From Pseudomonadota bacterium (GTDB taxonomy: Bacteria > Desulfobacterota > DSM-4660 > Desulfatiglandales > B25-G16), in the NCBI GenBank assembly GCA_015223015.1, contig JADFWK010000063.1, positions 1-5,491 of the forward strand: a stretch of 5,491 bases of DNA. The letters are read 5' to 3'. A program made the position numbers and the translations under genes. Below are positions 1-5,484 of the stretch, piece after piece (the first letter of the stretch is position 1; each line of letters starts with the position of its first letter). The notes under the pieces were generated by a model that saw only the letters and a list, made by a program, of their open reading frames with translations, was not told the DNA's origin and did no database searches.

Positions 1-218
1 CTGATTTGAGGGAGTCAGGCGCTATAGAGCAGGATGCAGATCTGATCTTGTTTATTTATCGAGAAGAGATGTATAACCGGACAGAGGAAAACAGGGGAAA
101 GGCAGAACTTATTGTTGCCAAACATAGAAATGGTCCTACTGGCTCTGTTAATTTGACATTCAGGGAAAAATATACAAAATTCGATAACTTCTACCAGGAA
201 GAATTGGCAGAAGGGTGA
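1..218 (+). CDS. dnaB: Replicative DNA helicase DnaB, C-terminal end (partial, 5' end outside the window)
   Basis: The reading frame is open from the window edge to a TGA at 216-218 and gives the last 71 residues of DnaB, the hexameric RecA-fold helicase that unwinds DNA at the replication fork using ATP. Visible family blocks are [15 protein letters not shown] near the start, then FIYREE, then [16 protein letters not shown] followed by VNLTF near the end. The basic residues of AKHRNG match the region that holds the arginine finger in DnaB. The TTG at position 6 is an internal leucine codon of the conserved DLRESG block, not a start. The protein ends about 25 residues after the GPTG motif, as is normal, so the 3' end is intact. 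The Walker motifs and the N-terminal domain would lie upstream of the window. hflX follows on the same strand about 50 bases later, so co-transcription is possible. Confidence 0.95.
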   Translation, partial: DLRESGAIEQDADLILFIYREEMYNRTEENRGKAELIVAKHRNGPTGSVNLTFREKYTKFDNFYQEELAEG

Positions 219-258
219 TTTCCTAAACCGCTCTTTTTTTATCCGTTACCAATAACTT

Positions 259-262
259 GAGG
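259..262 (+). promoter_or_regulatory. Candidate ribosome binding site for the upstream hflX start
   Basis: GAGG lies seven bases before ATA 270. This is a good spacing, and it is the main DNA-level support for starting hflX at a non-standard codon. GTG 423 has only a weak purine run (AAGAGA) before it. Confidence 0.4.
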
Positions 263-269
263 CAGAGCC

Positions 270-1883
270 ATAAACAAGGTATATGGCAAAATTGGTGGTC
301 TCAAGGCCAGCCATCTCAAAAGACTTCAAAACATCTATACACGACGTATTTCCAAGGGCGAAATCATCTCTCGTGAGATTGCACGCCGATTAGCGGAGAT
401 CTCTGCTGACATTAAGAGACAAGTGGCACTCCTCATCGGAAGGAGGGGGGATGTAGAGTATGTGGTTGTGGGCAATGACCACAGCATCCTGATCCCTGAT
501 TTAACTCGGTTCAGATCTGGTGCTGGTAGGCTGAAAGGGCTAAGATGTGTCCACACTCACCTGCACGGAGAGCCATTAAGTCATGAGGATCTCATGGATC
601 TCGCTCTACTCAAGCTGGATTTGATGTTGTGCATTACCATTAATCCTCAAGGGATTCCGGCCGATCTTTACTATGCCCATCTCCTTCCTACCAATAAAAC
701 AGGGCAGCCGTGGATTGTGGAGCATGTAGCTGATATTGGCAGGCTTCATTTCAATTTTTCGGACTTTATCAGAGATCTTGAAAGTGAGCTTTCCAAAACA
801 GGCCAGGGTCTCGGAATGGAAAGGAAGGAAAAGGCTGTGCTTGTGAGTGTGACCAAGGCCTCAAAGAGGCAGGCTGAGGAATCGCTTCAAGAATTAAGAG
901 AACTGGCCACAACCAATGACCTTCTGATTGTGGGTTCTTTTATCCAGCGGAAGGCAGAGCCAAATTCTCGTTTTCTCTTAGGCAAGGGAAAACTGAGCGA
1001 ACTCGCTGTTTACGCTCTTCAAGAGGGAGCTGATCTTTTGATTTTTGACGGTGAGCTAACTCCTGCCCAGGTCAGGGTTCTGACAGATTACACAGAAATG
1101 AAGATAATTGATAGAACCCAGCTGATCTTGGATATATTTGCCAGACGGGCAATCACCAGGGAGGGAAAGATTCAGGTGGAATTGGCGCAATTGCGGTATC
1201 TCCTGCCCAGACTAATTACTAAGAATACGGCAATGTCAAGACTTACCGGTGGGATAGGTGGTCGGGGTCCTGGTGAAACCAAGCTGGAGATTAATAGAAG
1301 AAGGGTAAGGGATAGGATTAGCCTCTTAAATAACGAGCTAGAGAAGGTCAAAGGACAGAGGAAAGAGAGGAGAAAAAAGAGAAGGATCAGGGGTTGTCCG
1401 GTCATCTCAATTGTTGGATATACCAATGCAGGAAAATCAACACTGTTCAATGCCCTTACCAAAAGTCAGGTGAGGGTAGATGATAGGCTTTTTGTTACTC
1501 TCGATCCTACGAGTCGCCGCCTGAGGCTCAATGACAGGGAGGTTATCCTCACTGATACGGTGGGGTTCATTCGAGATTTGCCAGGGGATCTTTTGGAGGC
1601 CTTTGCTGCAACGCTCGAGGAACTTCACGAGGCAGACCTTCTTCTCCACGTAGCGGATATCAGTGGTCCCTTGGTAGAAGGTCAGATAGGATCTGTGAAA
1701 AAGACCTTGAGTAGGCTTGATCTGAATAGGATACCGACTATTCTGGTCTTAAACAAGATCGATAGACTTGACGGGGCGCAGATAGCTCAGCTTGCCAAAA
1801 GCATCGGTGGAATCCCAATTTCCGCCCTCAATCCTGCTACCTTGTCGGAATTACGAAAAGAGGTAGAGACTATGATATTTTGA
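270..1883 (+). CDS. hflX: Ribosome-associated GTPase HflX, long form, with apparent ATA start
   Basis: HflX is a translation-factor-class GTPase that binds the 50S subunit and can split stalled or stressed ribosomes. Counting from 270 (537 residues), the HflX signature GGIGGRGPGETKLE is at about 327-340, followed by a basic, coiled-coil-like linker. The GTPase motifs are G1 GYTNAGKST (383-391), G2 Thr in VTLDPT (about 410), G3 DTVGF (429-433), G4 NKID (495-498) and G5 SAL (518-520). The protein ends soon after G5, so it lacks the C-terminal domain of E. coli HflX (426 residues). An extra N-terminal region of roughly 170 residues precedes the usual HflX N-domain. The first ordinary start is GTG 423, but the frame is open back to a TGA at 258-260, and codons 270-422 encode family-like sequence (GLKASHLKRLQNIY, then RRI). 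No ATG, GTG or TTG lies in that stretch. ATA 270 has GAGG at 259-262, seven bases upstream. Identity is certain; the start is inferred, and 423 is the conservative alternative. Confidence 0.9.
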   Translation: MNKVYGKIGGLKASHLKRLQNIYTRRISKGEIISREIARRLAEISADIKRQVALLIGRRGDVEYVVVGNDHSILIPDLTRFRSGAGRLKGLRCVHTHLHGEPLSHEDLMDLALLKLDLMLCITINPQGIPADLYYAHLLPTNKTGQPWIVEHVADIGRLHFNFSDFIRDLESELSKTGQGLGMERKEKAVLVSVTKASKRQAEESLQELRELATTNDLLIVGSFIQRKAEPNSRFLLGKGKLSELAVYALQEGADLLIFDGELTPAQVRVLTDYTEMKIIDRTQLILDIFARRAITREGKIQVELAQLRYLLPRLITKNTAMSRLTGGIGGRGPGETKLEINRRRVRDRISLLNNELEKVKGQRKERRKKRRIRGCPVISIVGYTNAGKSTLFNALTKSQVRVDDRLFVTLDPTSRRLRLNDREVILTDTVGFIRDLPGDLLEAFAATLEELHEADLLLHVADISGPLVEGQIGSVKKTLSRLDLNRIPTILVLNKIDRLDGAQIAQLAKSIGGIPISALNPATLSELRKEVETMIF

Positions 1884-2934
1884 TCCCCTGCCATCCGTTG
1901 GATTTGATTTTGTTCAGATTCTTCGTAACTATGAGTCCTTCACAGTGGGGCAGGGCATTTATTAGTCGCATCGCTTGAGTTGGGCCGAGCACAAAAAGGG
2001 TAGTTGAAAGGGCATCAGCCTCCATTGCTGTGGAGGCCTTTACTGACACGCTAGCATTAATAAGCGGTGATAATCCAGTTTCGGGATTGATAATATGATG
2101 AAAGAACTTTTCCTGGTCGAAGAATACCTCGTAGTTGCCAGAGGTGGCAATGGAGCTATTGGTGAGAGCGACGGTATCGGGGTAATTTCTTTTTTTCAAA
2201 GGGTCTTCGATTGCTATTTTCCAAGGCCTATTATTTCCTTTGTCACCTATTGTCCGAATATCACCACCAGCGTTTAAGAGAGCATGTTGTATCCCTTGCT
2301 CCCTTAACTTTTCGGCTGCCTTATCAACAATAAAACCTTTAGCGATGCCATCCAGAGTGATTCCCATACCATCTTTCTTAAATGCTATGTTTTTTTCACT
2401 AAGGAAAATTTGGTTGGCATCAACCAGCCCTGAGAGTTGGGCTATCTTTTCTTTATTTGGCAAAGCCGTTTTCGGACCCTTACGTAATTGGGCAAAGACA
2501 TCTAAGAGTGGTTTTACCGTAATATCAAAAAAACCATCGCTTATTTGGTGGTAATACATGGATTTCTTGATCACAAACAAGAGTTCAGGTGGAGCTTCTT
2601 CGAGCACCTGGTGGCGATTCAGGTGAGCAAGAGGTGTATCAGGGTCATACCTGCTCATCTGCTTGGTTAGCCGTTCGATCTCTTTAAAGGCGAGAGCGAT
2701 GGCTTCCTCTGCATGGTCTCTTGAGGGGTCAAGAACAGTCATCGAAACTATGGTTCCCATGCCTATTTGGGATTTTGATACCTTGTGCAGTGTTTTGTCG
2801 AACTTTACTGCCTCGGCTGAGGCCACCCCGATCGGGCTGGTTGCCAGGCCAAGACCAAGAATACCGGAGAGTTTTAGGAAGTCCCTCCTATTAAGGTACC
2901 CGTGCTCCATTGATTGAAAGGCTTGTCCAAACAT
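1870..2934 (-). CDS. apbE: FAD:protein FMN transferase, ApbE family, Tat-exported
   Basis: ApbE enzymes split FAD and attach FMN through a phosphoester bond to Ser/Thr of target proteins such as RnfG/RnfD, NqrB/NqrC and other FMN-binding-domain proteins, acting outside the cytoplasm with Mg2+. The 354-residue product has a twin-arginine signal (NRRDFLKLSG, RR at 16-17), a hydrophobic stretch to about residue 40, and an ASA-E site but no lipobox Cys. Family blocks in order are SRYDPDTPLAHLN (94-106), DITVKPLLD (137-145), GITLDGIAKG (191-200), NAGGD (221-225), SIATSGNYE (261-269), HHIINPETG (279-287) and EADALSTT (305-312), whose Asp and Thr match the metal-binding positions. Length is normal. 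ATG 2934 is preferred because GGGG (2940-2943) lies five bases upstream; the in-frame ATG eight codons later has none. The TAG end at 1870 overlaps the end of convergent hflX by 14 bases. Upstream ribF makes its FAD substrate. No target protein is in the window. Confidence 0.93.
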   Translation of the reverse strand: MFGQAFQSMEHGYLNRRDFLKLSGILGLGLATSPIGVASAEAVKFDKTLHKVSKSQIGMGTIVSMTVLDPSRDHAEEAIALAFKEIERLTKQMSRYDPDTPLAHLNRHQVLEEAPPELLFVIKKSMYYHQISDGFFDITVKPLLDVFAQLRKGPKTALPNKEKIAQLSGLVDANQIFLSEKNIAFKKDGMGITLDGIAKGFIVDKAAEKLREQGIQHALLNAGGDIRTIGDKGNNRPWKIAIEDPLKKRNYPDTVALTNSSIATSGNYEVFFDQEKFFHHIINPETGLSPLINASVSVKASTAMEADALSTTLFVLGPTQAMRLINALPHCEGLIVTKNLNKIKSNGWQGIKIS

Positions 2935-2962
2935 GTTATCCCCGCGAAAAAAGTTTTTTTGG

Positions 2963-2991
2963 TCTATATCATTTGGGTCAGTGAATTACAA
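2963..2991 (-). promoter_or_regulatory. Candidate sigma-70-type promoter for apbE
   Basis: On the - strand, TTGTAA (2986-2991) and TATAGA (2963-2968) are separated by 17 bases. Each matches the consensus at four of six positions. A start about seven bases downstream would give a leader of roughly 20 nt before ATG 2934. This is pattern matching only; AT-rich DNA gives such matches by chance. Confidence 0.35.
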
Positions 2992-3016
2992 GATTTTTTT
3001 CCCTTTCATTCGTATT

Positions 3017-3301
3017 TCACGGTTTGTGCTCCACGGTCATTTCACACCATGGTTTCCTATACTTCATAGAGAGTTTGAAGGTCACCTGCTTTCCATCTAT
3101 GATGTGCTTTTCCGATTGCTGCCTCAGCATACCAAAGTCGGCCGTCTCAAGGAAGGCTTTAAGGAGCTCTATTCTTTCCTCAAGTCTCTTATCTTCATTT
3201 GCCTTTTTCAAATATTCATCTACACTTTTCCAGTATTCTCTTTTAGCTGTGGTCTCGATGCAGTGAGAAGCTGTCGGAATAAGCTCGATAACAAGATTCA
3301 C
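3017..3301 (-). CDS. Conserved-looking small protein of unknown function, 94 residues
   Basis: I do not recognise this family. The product is soluble, charged and has no signal peptide or membrane segment. Residues 1-10 (MNLVIELIPT) look like a short beta strand. Residues 20-60 are rich in Glu, Lys and Leu and look helical (EYWKSVDEYLKKA, RLEERIELLKAFLE). The C-terminal third (KQVTFKLSMKYRKPWCEMTV) looks like two beta strands. The start is GTG 3301, because a TAG lies five codons upstream in frame and no other start falls between. AGGGA stands about nine bases before the GTG, a weak ribosome site. The coding strand is preferred over open frames on the + strand because its composition is that of a normal soluble protein, whereas the opposite frames are rich in Phe, Ser and Cys. 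It lies between ribF (69-base gap) and apbE (82-base gap) on the same strand. A role in flavin handling is only a guess from position. Confidence 0.65.
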   Translation of the reverse strand: MNLVIELIPTASHCIETTAKREYWKSVDEYLKKANEDKRLEERIELLKAFLETADFGMLRQQSEKHIIDGKQVTFKLSMKYRKPWCEMTVEHKP

Positions 3302-3334
3302 TGTATTTAGTCCCTATCGGTAATCAATCTAGCA

Positions 3335-3355
3335 GTCTATAGAAGCTAAGATCTT
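3335..3355. repeat. 21-base motif, copy 1 (second copy at 5435-5455)
   Basis: On the + strand this reads GTCTATA, then G, then AAGCTAAGATCTT. It matches the copy at 5435-5455 at 20 of 21 positions. It contains the perfect 8-base palindrome AAGATCTT. It lies 33 bases upstream of the GTG of the unknown 94-residue gene, between that gene and the end of ribF. On the - strand the TATAGA part could serve as a -10 element, which would put the palindrome in the promoter spacer. Confidence 0.7.
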
Positions 3356-3365
3356 GAGCTATGAA
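3336..3365 (-). promoter_or_regulatory. Candidate promoter for the unknown 94-residue gene
   Basis: On the - strand, TTCATA (3360-3365, four of six consensus positions) and TATAGA (3336-3341, four of six) are 18 bases apart. The implied leader is about 28 nt. The palindrome AAGATCTT of the shared motif falls inside the spacer, a common operator position. The -35 lies just upstream of the ribF stop. Support is by pattern only. Confidence 0.3.
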
Positions 3366-3370
3366 GACAT

Positions 3371-4309
3371 CTAGTGTTTCTCTTGTTCCCGAAAAAATTC
3401 TCGTGCCTGTTCAATATCTCGGCTGATTTGTTGGGAAAGCTCTTCGACAGTGGTGAAGGTTATTTCATCACGCAAACGCGAAAGGAAATTTACCTTAATG
3501 TTTTGCTTCAGTATATTGGCAGAAAAATCAAAAATGTGGGTCTCTACCGACAGCGTTTTGTCTTTGAAGGTAGGATTGTAGCCTATGTTCGTTACTCCTT
3601 GGTAGAGCTTGCCCTCCAACTCTACAGTAACGATATATACGCCTTCTCGAGGTATTAGTCCATCAGGCAGTCTGAGGTTGGCTGTTGCGTAACCGAGGAG
3701 AGGTTCCCCCCTCTTCCTGCCTTCGATAACCTTTCCTCTAATCTGATAATTTCTTCCAAGCAACCGATTTGCCTCAGACAGGTTGCCCTCTACAATAAGG
3801 TTACGAATTGATGTGCTGGACACCAGAGTTTTTCCTGCGTAGACAGGTCTCACTTGATGGACCGTAAATTTGAACTCTTGGCCCATTTCCCTCAGGAGTT
3901 GGATATTACCTTCTCTGCTATGACCGAAGGCATAATCGTAACCGACCACTATCTCTTTGATCCCTATCCTATCCACTAAGATATCTTTGACAAAATCTCT
4001 GGCGGAGATCCCAGCAAACTTTAAGGTAAACTTGATTAGAAGCAGTATGTCGATGCCTTGGCTCATTACCAGCTCTTTTTTTTGTTCCGAGATGGTTATG
4101 AGTGGTCTCAGTTTTTCGGGTGACATCACCTTTATAGGATGAGGCTCAAAAGTGATGACTACCGATGTTCCCTGCAAATCCATTGCCCTATCCCTAACCT
4201 TCTCAAAAAGCACCTGATGCCCCTTGTGAACCCCGTCGAAGTTACCAATAGTAACTACAGGGTTGTTGATATTATCAGGCAGATTGTCAAGAGTGCAAAT
4301 GAGAGTCAT
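3371..4309 (-). CDS. ribF: Bifunctional riboflavin kinase / FMN adenylyltransferase (FAD synthetase)
   Basis: RibF phosphorylates riboflavin to FMN with ATP and then adenylates FMN to FAD in the cytoplasm. In the 312-residue product, the N-terminal nucleotidyltransferase domain shows TIGNFDGVHKGH (20-31, the HxGH-type ATP site), FEPHP (54-58), VGYDYAFGHSREG (122-134) and SSTSIR (164-169). The C-terminal kinase domain shows GYATANL (206-212), GVYIVTV (223-229), NIGYNPTF (241-248) and VETHIFDF (255-262), whose Glu256 is the expected catalytic base. The usual PTAN motif reads ATAN here. Length is typical. The frame is open to a TTG at 4363, but ATG 4309 gives the family-like beginning MTLICTLDNLP, so I chose it; AAGGG stands 11 bases before it, slightly far. 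The HD-domain gene ends 65 bases upstream, and apbE, whose product consumes FAD, lies two genes downstream. Confidence 0.95.
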   Translation of the reverse strand: MTLICTLDNLPDNINNPVVTIGNFDGVHKGHQVLFEKVRDRAMDLQGTSVVITFEPHPIKVMSPEKLRPLITISEQKKELVMSQGIDILLLIKFTLKFAGISARDFVKDILVDRIGIKEIVVGYDYAFGHSREGNIQLLREMGQEFKFTVHQVRPVYAGKTLVSSTSIRNLIVEGNLSEANRLLGRNYQIRGKVIEGRKRGEPLLGYATANLRLPDGLIPREGVYIVTVELEGKLYQGVTNIGYNPTFKDKTLSVETHIFDFSANILKQNIKVNFLSRLRDEITFTTVEELSQQISRDIEQAREFFREQEKH

Positions 4310-4374
4310 ACGATCACGATCCCTTCTTTTTAGCGCATAAACCTTTCCGCGTTTCGGCAACAACCTGTTAACAC

Positions 4375-5166
4375 CTACGTGGCATGTAAAGCAACATACT
4401 TCTCTGCCGTTGCCAATACCTTTTTCGACTCTGGCGTTTCTGGGAGTCTGCGAGCAATTTTTTGTAGATATTCTCGGTTTTTGATTTCCTGAAACGTTGG
4501 AGAGAAGTTTATATCATATACCCAGCCAATCTGTAGAAGCTTATAATCATTCAGATTTTTTACGCAACCTGCGCTTGATGTCTGACGCGAATAGAGGTCA
4601 TCCAAGATCTCTTGAGAATATCCGGGGGTATCTTGTAGACCTAATTCCAGAGCCACATGAGGATTATGATCTTGTTCGTTCTGATAGTAGTCTATAACAA
4701 CTCTCCAGATATCCAGCTTGTCAGCATCCCGGAGTAATTTGCAAAAAAAGAGGCAGCGAGGCTCCTCATCCTCGGGGAGTTTGTGGAGATTATGATAAAG
4801 GATGCCCTTCTTTATGATCTCTTTTTCCTCGTACGACAACGCACTGAGAATAGAGGCATCTGAAATCTCCTTTACTCCAAGCTCAGCATGATTTTCCGAA
4901 AGATCATCTCTGAATGTTCCATATTTTCGATACTGGTAGAAGCGTCCAATATCATGAAAGAGACCGAGCACTTCGGCCAGCATGATGTCTTGCTCAGGGA
5001 GGTCTAATCCGTGACTGATCACAATTACCTCTTCTCGTACCCTCTGGGAGTGCTCATCTTTGAGCTTGATGGCCCATTGCTGTTCCTGGTCATGCTCCTG
5101 AGAATAGAAATGAGATACATACTCAGTGTACCACGACTGAAAATAGGGGAGTTGATCTCTTGTCAT
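4375..5166 (-). CDS. HD-domain metal-dependent phosphohydrolase
   Basis: HD-domain proteins of this type hydrolyse phosphate esters, often of nucleotides, with divalent metals; the substrate here is unknown. Counting from ATG 5166 (263 residues), the metal-ligand pattern is His39 (KDEHSQRV), His71-Asp72 (GLFHDIGRF), His93 (ENHAELGV), His125 (LYHNLHKLP) and Asp147 (LRDADKLDIWRVV). A second block, LNDYKLLQIGWVYDINF, is typical of the stand-alone HD family I recall. No signal peptide or membrane segment is seen. The frame stays open to ATG 5334, which would add 56 residues. I prefer 5166 because MTRDQLPYFQSWY resembles the usual start of these proteins, and because the added stretch is translated from an inverted repeat at 5276-5326. 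Neither start has a good ribosome site, so 5334 remains possible. The gene ends 65 bases before ribF on the same strand, but a flavin-related role is only a guess. Confidence 0.85.
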   Translation of the reverse strand: MTRDQLPYFQSWYTEYVSHFYSQEHDQEQQWAIKLKDEHSQRVREEVIVISHGLDLPEQDIMLAEVLGLFHDIGRFYQYRKYGTFRDDLSENHAELGVKEISDASILSALSYEEKEIIKKGILYHNLHKLPEDEEPRCLFFCKLLRDADKLDIWRVVIDYYQNEQDHNPHVALELGLQDTPGYSQEILDDLYSRQTSSAGCVKNLNDYKLLQIGWVYDINFSPTFQEIKNREYLQKIARRLPETPESKKVLATAEKYVALHAT

Positions 5167-5275
5167 TGCTGACTTCGCTATCGCTATATTACGATTATCT
5201 GTACCCAGTTTTTGCTGAAGGCTTTTTACCTTATTTTCTATTTTTCCACAATCTATATTCGTCTTCGCCAAAATA

Positions 5276-5326
5276 CCCTGCAGCTTGTCGGAGTAAAGCG
5301 AAGATCCAGCTTGCGGGGCTGCAGGG
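5276..5326. repeat. Inverted repeat with 9-base perfect arms and an internal duplication
   Basis: CCCTGCAGC (5276-5284) and GCTGCAGGG (5318-5326) are perfect reverse complements around a 33-base loop. Inside, CAGCTTG occurs twice (5281-5287 and 5307-5313), 26 bases apart. Removing one 26-base unit would bring the arms together as a tight hairpin with a 7-base loop. This looks like an intergenic palindromic element, and it falls within the doubtful N-terminal extension of the HD-domain gene. Confidence 0.6.
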
Positions 5327-5341
5327 AGCTTCATTCTTAAG

Positions 5342-5402
5342 CGTTCACGGGTTCACGGTTCAGAGGTTTTCTGTGAACCTTGAACCATTGAACCCGTGAA
5401 CG
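5342..5402. repeat. 61-base near-palindrome built from GTTCA-type units
   Basis: The outer arms CGTTCACGGGTTCA (5342-5355) and TGAACCCGTGAACG (5389-5402) are perfect 14-base reverse complements. Inside, GGTTCA (5357-5362) faces TGAACC (5381-5386), and GGTT (5365-5368) faces GAACC (5375-5379), with a few mismatches. Each arm is itself made of short direct units (GTTCACG, GGTTCACG, GGTTCAGAG). I recall similar GTTCA-rich palindromes between genes in Desulfobacterota, but cannot search here. It has no following T-run on either strand, so it is not an obvious intrinsic terminator. It lies seven bases upstream of ATG 5334. Confidence 0.8.
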
Positions 5403-5434
5403 GCTAGCTTTATTCTAACAGACATTCTCTTGGT

Positions 5435-5455
5435 GTCTATATAAGCTAAGATCTT
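5435..5455. repeat. 21-base motif, copy 2 (first copy at 3335-3355)
   Basis: On the + strand this reads GTCTATA, then T, then AAGCTAAGATCTT, differing from copy 1 at one base. Here the palindrome extends to 10 bases, TAAGATCTTA. Just to its left, AGACA (5420-5424) and TGTCT (5434-5438) form a small inverted repeat. On the - strand TATAGA (5436-5441) could be a -10 element for the HD-domain gene, but I see no matching -35. Confidence 0.7.
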
Positions 5456-5462
5456 AAAATTT

Positions 5463-5484
5463 ATCCGCCAGACTTCGGGCGGAT
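5463..5484. terminator. GC-rich hairpin, possible terminator of an off-window - strand gene
   Basis: ATCCGCC (5463-5469) and GGCGGAT (5478-5484) form a perfect 7-base stem with an 8-base loop. On the - strand the stem is followed by AAATTTT, a poor but AT-rich tail. It could end a gene lying beyond the right edge, or be another intergenic palindromic repeat. The window stops seven bases later, so context is lacking. Confidence 0.35.

Noticed and set aside
219..245. T-run (234-240) after dnaB as an intrinsic terminator
   Set aside because: I found no stem of useful length immediately before the seven T's. Co-transcription of dnaB and hflX remains possible.
283..300. ATG at 283 as the hflX start
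   Set aside because: It is out of frame with hflX, and its reading frame gives unrelated sequence. Using it would require a frameshift, for which I see no sign.
1172..1462. 96-codon open frame on the - strand inside hflX
   Set aside because: It is a shadow of the conserved HflX GTPase region; its leucine-rich product comes from reading the basic linker backwards.
3016..3052. CACGGT/CACACC near-repeats, resembling the GTTCACGG units at 5342-5402
   Set aside because: The shared stretch is only nine bases and lies inside coding sequence; chance is sufficient.
2933..3310. 125-codon open frame on the + strand opposite the unknown small gene
   Set aside because: Its product is rich in Phe, Ser and Cys with no recognisable motif, and it lies antisense to a better coding candidate.
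3374..3658. Open frame on the + strand within ribF
   Set aside because: It is antisense to the conserved riboflavin kinase domain and shows no family features.
5342..5402. CRISPR repeat or attachment site
   Set aside because: It is a single palindrome without spaced identical repeats, and no integrase or cas gene is in the window.
5335..5460. FMN riboswitch (RFN element) upstream of the flavin genes
   Set aside because: I saw none of the conserved RFN blocks here or in the gaps before ribF and apbE; the palindromes present do not have that layout.
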